A DNA stretch of 16,347 nucleotides, from NCBI GenBank assembly GCA_964638245.1, contig CAZWZG010000062.1, positions 1 through 16,347 of the forward strand. The letters are read 5' to 3'. Positions 12,621-16,347 of this stretch are shown here, in pieces. Each line of letters opens with the position of its first letter. Positions within the stretch are counted from its first letter, which is position 1. The stretch is from CAZWZG01 sp964638245 (lineage in GTDB: Bacteria; Pseudomonadota; Alphaproteobacteria; Rhodobacterales; Rhodobacteraceae). The translations under genes and the position numbers were made by a program. The notes below the pieces were generated by a model. That model had not been told where the DNA came from. It was given only the letters and a program-made list of their open reading frames with translations, and did not search any database.

Positions 12621-14867
12621 ATGACCCAAGTGCCCGACAGAGCCGCGATCCTTGAATGGATCGCCGACAATCCGGGGCTGACCTCCAAGCGCGACATCGC
12701 CAAGGCTTTTGGCATCAAGGGTGCCGACCGGATCGAGCTAAAACGCATTCTGCGCGCGCTTGAAGAAGAAGGCGTTCTCGAAAAACGCCGCAAGACCTAC
12801 CGAGACCCCGACAAGCTTCCGCCCGTTTCGGTTCTTCAGGTACTGGCCCCTGACCGCGATGGTGACCTGTTCGCGCGTCCAATGGAGTGGCAAGGCGACG
12901 GGCCTGAACCGGCCATTCTCTTGGTCCTGCGCGCGGTCGATCCCGCGCTTGGGGAAGGCGACCGCATCCTTGCGCGGCTTTCGGAAGTTGGCGCGGACCT
13001 CTACCAGTATGAGGGACGCCTGATCCGAAAGATCGGCTCCAACCCGCGGAAAATCTTGGGGATCTTCCGCAAATCGGAAGAAGGCGGGCGCATTGTTCCG
13101 ATCGAAAAAGCCTCTGACAAGGAATGGCGTGTCGATGCCGGCGGGTCGATGGGCGCCAAGGACGGCGAGTTGGTCGAAGCTGAACAGGCTGGCCCCAAGA
13201 ACCGCCTCGGCCTGCCCCGCGCGCGTGTTCTTGCGCGCCTTGGCGACGCCAGCGCGCCCAAGGCCGTGTCGCTGATTGCAATCCACCAGCATGGCATCCC
13301 CGACGACTTTCCAGATGACGTGATCACAGAGGCGGACGGGATGAAGCCAGCGACGCTTGGCGACCGTCTCGACCTGACGGACATGCCGCTGATCACCATC
13401 GACCCTAGCGATGCCCGCGACCATGATGACGCCTGCTTCGCTGAAGCAGACGACGCCAAAGACAACGGAGGCGGCTTCATCCTTTGGGTCGCGATCGCCG
13501 ATGTTGCCCATTACGTGCGCCCAGGTTCGGCTCTGGACCGCGAAGCCTGGCGGCGCGGCAACTCGACGTATTTCCCGGATCGCGTTGTCCCGATGTTGCC
13601 AGACCGATTGTCCGGCGACCTATGTTCGCTCCACGAAGGCGTTCCGCGCGCCTGCATCGCGGTGCGAATGCGCATCGACAAGAATGGCGAGCTTCTCGAC
13701 CACCAGTTTTTCCGCGCTTTGATGAAATCCGCTGCCTCGCTCCACTACGAAGAAGTGCAAGAGGCGATGGATCAAGGCCCCAACGACCGCGTCGCGCCGC
13801 TCTTCGAGAATGTCATCCGCCCGCTCTATGGGGCTTATCACGCACTTGCCCGCGCGCGGGCGCGTCGGGGGCCACTGGAACTCGACCTCCCCGAGCGTCG
13901 CATCCAACTCTCCGAGGATGGCCGCGTCACGTCCGTCGCCATCAAGGAACGCCTCGACGCGCATCGCATGATCGAGGAATTCATGGTGCTGGCCAATGTC
14001 GCGGCCGCCAAACGGCTTGAAAAGGCGCAAAGCCCCCTTCTCTACCGCGTGCACGAAGAACCCAGCCCGGAAAAGCTCGACGCTTTGCGCGAGGTGGCGC
14101 AATCCGCCGGGATGGTCCTTGCCAAAGGGCAGGTGCTGAAGACCCAGCACCTCAACCGCCTCCTTGTGGAGGCTGAAGGCACCGATCATGCCGAACTGAT
14201 CAACCTGTCGACGCTACGTTCGATGACCCAAGCCTATTACAGCCCTGGCAATTTCGGACACTTCGGGCTGGCGCTGAAATCCTACGCCCATTTCACGTCG
14301 CCCATCCGGCGCTACTCCGACCTGATCGTGCACCGTGCCCTGGTTGCCGCACACAACTGGGGCGAAGATGGGCTGGACCAAGCCGAGATCGACAGGCTGG
14401 ACGCGACCGCCAAACACATCTCGGACACCGAGCGCCGCTCGATGGTGGCCGAGCGTGACACGACCGATCGCTACCTCGCGAGTTATCTTTCAGAACGCGT
14501 CGGCACCGAACTTTCGGGCCGCGTCTCTGGCATCCAGCGCTTTGGTATTTTCGTGAAACTCGATGAGACTGGCGCCGACGGTCTTGTTCCGATTCGTAAC
14601 ATCGGCACCGAGTACTTTCACTACGATGCCGAAACCCAAACGCTCATGGGCTCTGACAGCGGCATGATTATAGGCCTCGGCCAACCTGTCCTTGTTCGCC
14701 TGTCCGAGGCCGTACCAGTAACCGGTGGCCTGATCCTCGACCTTTTGGAGATTGGCGGCAAGACACTGGCCACCGTCCGCCAAAGCTCCAAACGCCGCGC
14801 CGCGCCGCGCAAGGCGGGTCGCAATAAGGCCGCCAAGAAGAAGGTCACCCGACGCCGCAAGCGGTAA
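12621..14867 (+). CDS. rnr: Ribonuclease R
   Basis: RNase R is a processive 3'-to-5' exoribonuclease that degrades structured RNA and takes part in rRNA and tmRNA quality control. The 748-residue product has an N-terminal winged-helix region (about 5-60, SKRDIAKAFGIKG), cold-shock-like RNA-binding segments (about 65-235), the RNB catalytic domain (about 250-600) with IDPSDARDHDDA carrying the metal-binding aspartates Asp261, Asp267, Asp269 and Asp270, and the diagnostic HFTSPIRRYSDLIVHR (557-572). An S1 domain follows (about 627-710), then a lysine- and arginine-rich tail (720-748) typical of RNase R. MTQVPDRAAILEWIADNPG at 12621 is the expected start; there is no Shine-Dalgarno. The lytic transglycosylase gene follows after 91 bases with a promoter of its own. 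Confidence 0.96.
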   Translation: MTQVPDRAAILEWIADNPGLTSKRDIAKAFGIKGADRIELKRILRALEEEGVLEKRRKTYRDPDKLPPVSVLQVLAPDRDGDLFARPMEWQGDGPEPAILLVLRAVDPALGEGDRILARLSEVGADLYQYEGRLIRKIGSNPRKILGIFRKSEEGGRIVPIEKASDKEWRVDAGGSMGAKDGELVEAEQAGPKNRLGLPRARVLARLGDASAPKAVSLIAIHQHGIPDDFPDDVITEADGMKPATLGDRLDLTDMPLITIDPSDARDHDDACFAEADDAKDNGGGFILWVAIADVAHYVRPGSALDREAWRRGNSTYFPDRVVPMLPDRLSGDLCSLHEGVPRACIAVRMRIDKNGELLDHQFFRALMKSAASLHYEEVQEAMDQGPNDRVAPLFENVIRPLYGAYHALARARARRGPLELDLPERRIQLSEDGRVTSVAIKERLDAHRMIEEFMVLANVAAAKRLEKAQSPLLYRVHEEPSPEKLDALREVAQSAGMVLAKGQVLKTQHLNRLLVEAEGTDHAELINLSTLRSMTQAYYSPGNFGHFGLALKSYAHFTSPIRRYSDLIVHRALVAAHNWGEDGLDQAEIDRLDATAKHISDTERRSMVAERDTTDRYLASYLSERVGTELSGRVSGIQRFGIFVKLDETGADGLVPIRNIGTEYFHYDAETQTLMGSDSGMIIGLGQPVLVRLSEAVPVTGGLILDLLEIGGKTLATVRQSSKRRAAPRKAGRNKAAKKKVTRRRKR

Positions 14868-14879
14868 TGGGCAGCCCCC

Positions 14880-14914
14880 CGCCGAAGTCGAAACGCCGCC
14901 CTTTGTCTTCGGCG
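14880..14914. other. Hairpin after rnr, overlapping a promoter element
   Basis: CGCCGAAG and CTTCGGCG form a perfect 8-bp stem with a 19-base loop just after the rnr stop. There is no T-run. The right arm overlaps the TTGTCT -35-like hexamer of the next gene, so it may be the 3' end of the rnr transcript or a protein-binding inverted repeat. Confidence 0.4.
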
Positions 14915-14930
14915 CGCCTCAGGCTATCCT
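14903..14930 (+). promoter_or_regulatory. Likely promoter of the lytic transglycosylase gene
   Basis: TTGTCT (14903-14908) and TATCCT (14925-14930) are separated by 16 bases. A start near 14937 leaves a leader of about 20 bases that carries GAGG shortly before the ATG at 14959. Confidence 0.42.
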
Positions 14931-14958
14931 TTGGTTAAGAGCAGAACATCGAGGCAGC

Positions 14959-16209
14959 ATGAACCGCTTCGGACGCCCCATCGCCGGATTGATCGCCCTC
15001 GTGCTGGCCGCCACGCCAGCGCTCCCTCAAATCTCGCCCAAATACGGGATCACGCCGATGCAGGTCACGCCCCAACCCATCGCCGTCTCAACCGCCGGGT
15101 TCGAACGCTGGGTGACAAATTTCCGCCGCCGCGCCCTGAGCCAGGGCATCCGCTCGCAAGTCTTTGATGCCGCGTTTCAAGGCGTGCGATACGACGCAAA
15201 GATCATCGAACGTGACCGCAATCAGAGCGAGTTCACCAAGCAGATCTGGGACTATCTGGACAGCGCGGTGTCCGACACGCGCGTGCGCAACGGCCGCGCC
15301 GCATTCCGCGAAAACCGCCGTCTTCTGCAACAGATCGAAGCGCGCTACGGCGTTGAAGCCGAAGTGGTTACCGCGGTCTGGGGCCTTGAAAGCGCCTATG
15401 GAAGTTTTCGCGGCGACGAACGCATCATCGAGGCGCTGGCAACGCTGGCCTATGACGGGCGCCGCGGTCGCTTCTTCGAAAGCCAGTTGATTGCCGCGTT
15501 GAAAATCATCCAATCTGGCGACGTCGCCCCGCGCAACATGACCGGAAGCTGGGCGGGTGCCATGGGCCATACCCAGTTCATCCCGACCAGCTATCTTGCA
15601 TATGCCGTTGATTTCGACGGCGACGGGAAACGCAACATATGGTCGGACGATCCAACAGACGCTTTGGCCTCAACCGCGGCCTATCTTGCGCGCTTTGGCT
15701 GGACCAAAGGCCAACCCTGGGGTGTTGAAGTGCGCCTCCCGCGAAACTTCGATTTCAGCCAAACGGGCGAGCGGATTAAGAAAAGTCCCGCGACATGGGC
15801 ACAAATGGGCGTTCGCAAACCCGACGGCTCGATCGTGCCCAACCACGGCCGCGCCTCGATCCTGCTGCCAGCAGGCGCGCGCGGAGCAGCCTTCATGATT
15901 TTCGACAATTTCCACGTGATCGAGCGATACAACACCGCGGACGCGTACGTGATCGGCGTCGGCCTACTGTCGGACCGCATTGGCGGCGCAGGGCCGCTCC
16001 GGTCCGACTGGCCACGTGGCGATCGCAACTTGGCCTTTTCTGAAAAAAAAGAAATGCAACGCCTGCTGACCTCAAATGGGTTCAACACCCAGGGCGTCGA
16101 CGGAATCATCGGCCCCAACACAATCGCGGCCATTCGCAGATTTCAAAGCTCAGTTGGCATGGTCCCCGACGGCTATGCGTCATTCGAGATCCTCAGACGC
16201 CTGCGCTAG
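14959..16209 (+). CDS. Secreted lytic murein transglycosylase (MltB type, SLT_2) with peptidoglycan-binding domain
   Basis: This enzyme cleaves the MurNAc-GlcNAc bond of peptidoglycan with formation of 1,6-anhydro ends, for wall remodelling in the periplasm. The 416-residue precursor has a signal peptide (basic start, core AGLIALVLAATPA, cleavage likely after Ala21) and no lipobox cysteine, so unlike MltB itself it is not a lipoprotein. The SLT_2 domain (about 45-340) has the catalytic Glu144 in VWGLESAYGSF and the conserved GSWAGAMGHTQFIPTSY (196-212). A PG_binding_1 domain follows (about 361-416), with DGIIGPNTIAAIRRFQ. This arrangement fits the TIGR02283 MltB_2 group. The ATG at 14959 is chosen for the signal peptide and the GAGG before it; the frame is open back into rnr, but those residues are not protein-like. 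A repeat copy follows the stop. Confidence 0.92.
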   Translation: MNRFGRPIAGLIALVLAATPALPQISPKYGITPMQVTPQPIAVSTAGFERWVTNFRRRALSQGIRSQVFDAAFQGVRYDAKIIERDRNQSEFTKQIWDYLDSAVSDTRVRNGRAAFRENRRLLQQIEARYGVEAEVVTAVWGLESAYGSFRGDERIIEALATLAYDGRRGRFFESQLIAALKIIQSGDVAPRNMTGSWAGAMGHTQFIPTSYLAYAVDFDGDGKRNIWSDDPTDALASTAAYLARFGWTKGQPWGVEVRLPRNFDFSQTGERIKKSPATWAQMGVRKPDGSIVPNHGRASILLPAGARGAAFMIFDNFHVIERYNTADAYVIGVGLLSDRIGGAGPLRSDWPRGDRNLAFSEKKEMQRLLTSNGFNTQGVDGIIGPNTIAAIRRFQSSVGMVPDGYASFEILRRLR

Positions 16210-16215
16210 TGCACT

Positions 16216-16254
16216 TCCTGCCTCCGGCGGGGATATTTCTGAACAGAAAATGAA
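16216..16254 (+). repeat. Interspersed intergenic repeat, third locus
   Basis: TCCTGCCTCCGGCGGGGATA closely matches the left half of the copy at 4532 (GCCTCCGGCGGGGATA shared without mismatch). It is followed by TTTCTG and a degenerate right half, AACAGAAAATGAA, in place of GCCAGATGAA. It starts seven bases after the transglycosylase stop and runs into the T-tract of the minus-strand terminator. A short GCC-TCC-GGC hairpin takes the place of the longer GC stem seen at 8991. Confidence 0.65.
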
Positions 16255-16290
16255 AATAACCCCCTGCCCATGAAGGTTCGGGACAGGGGG
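16246..16290 (-). terminator. Intrinsic terminator for a gene to the right of the window
   Basis: On the minus strand CCCCCTGTCCC pairs with GGGCAGGGGG (one bulged base) around a 10-base loop, and TTATTTTCATTTTC follows directly. The T-rich tail is on the minus strand, so it ends transcription arriving from the right. On the plus strand only CCATTTCC follows, so it could also serve the transglycosylase gene weakly. Confidence 0.7.
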
Positions 16291-16306
16291 CCATTTCCTG
16301 TTGCGG

Positions 16307-16347
16307 TCATCGGCGTCCCCGCCTGTACCGCGCGATCAGAATTGCCC
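16307..16347 (-). CDS. Possible C-terminal end of a gene outside the window
   Basis: One minus-strand frame reads AILIARYRRGRR and then TGA, ending 16 bases before the strong minus-strand terminator. A hydrophobic stretch followed by a basic tail would suit the end of a membrane protein. Only 12 codons are visible; the support is the terminator just downstream, and the product cannot be named. Confidence 0.35.
   Translation of the reverse strand, partial: AILIARYRRGRR

Overview
The window looks like a chromosomal housekeeping segment from a marine-type alphaproteobacterium of the Rhodobacteraceae (Roseobacter group). The reasons are the high GC content, the serC-serA pair preceded by a candidate alphaproteobacterial serC leader, an IalB-family secreted protein, the alphaproteobacterial type of SerC, and a Hint-domain protein of a kind common in that family. 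This placement comes from protein character and gene order, not from a database search.

Layout. Positions 1-2946 on the minus strand carry serine biosynthesis: serA (its 3' end is cut by the window edge), serC, a structured leader before serC, a small DUF1127-like protein, and further upstream a probable unannotated 24-residue small-protein gene with its own Shine-Dalgarno (SD) sequence and terminator. serB is divergent on the plus strand, so all three steps from 3-phosphoglycerate to serine are encoded together. Next come an IalB-family periplasmic protein (3970-4509), the rRNA/tRNA methyltransferase rlmN, and a small ribbon-helix-helix-like protein preceded by two DnaA-box-like sites. That small gene converges on a LOG-family phosphoribohydrolase gene, and the two stop codons share one CTAG.

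From 7126 to 11983 the two lysine/diaminopimelate genes dapD and dapE are separated by an assembly gap (100 N, 8089-8188), two unrecognised conserved-looking small genes, and a divergent gene for a 521-residue choice-of-anchor-L plus Hint protein. dapE overlaps a DUF2064/TIGR04282 glycosyltransferase-like gene by ATGA. Then follow rnr (RNase R) and a secreted MltB-type lytic murein transglycosylase with a peptidoglycan-binding domain. The right edge holds a minus-strand terminator and possibly the last codons of a gene lying outside.

Not explained by the genes: an interspersed repeat (short GC hairpin, then GGGGATATTT and GCCAGATGAA) occurs at three loci, each just 3' of a gene, once as a head-to-head pair. 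An 11-bp tandem repeat lies between serC and serA. Three genes (serB, dapE, rnr) lack any SD but have promoter-like hexamers placed so that transcription could begin at the ATG. I see no CRISPR array, tRNA, rRNA, transposase or prophage. The most novel candidates are the 24-residue small gene, the repeat family, and the paired DnaA-like boxes.
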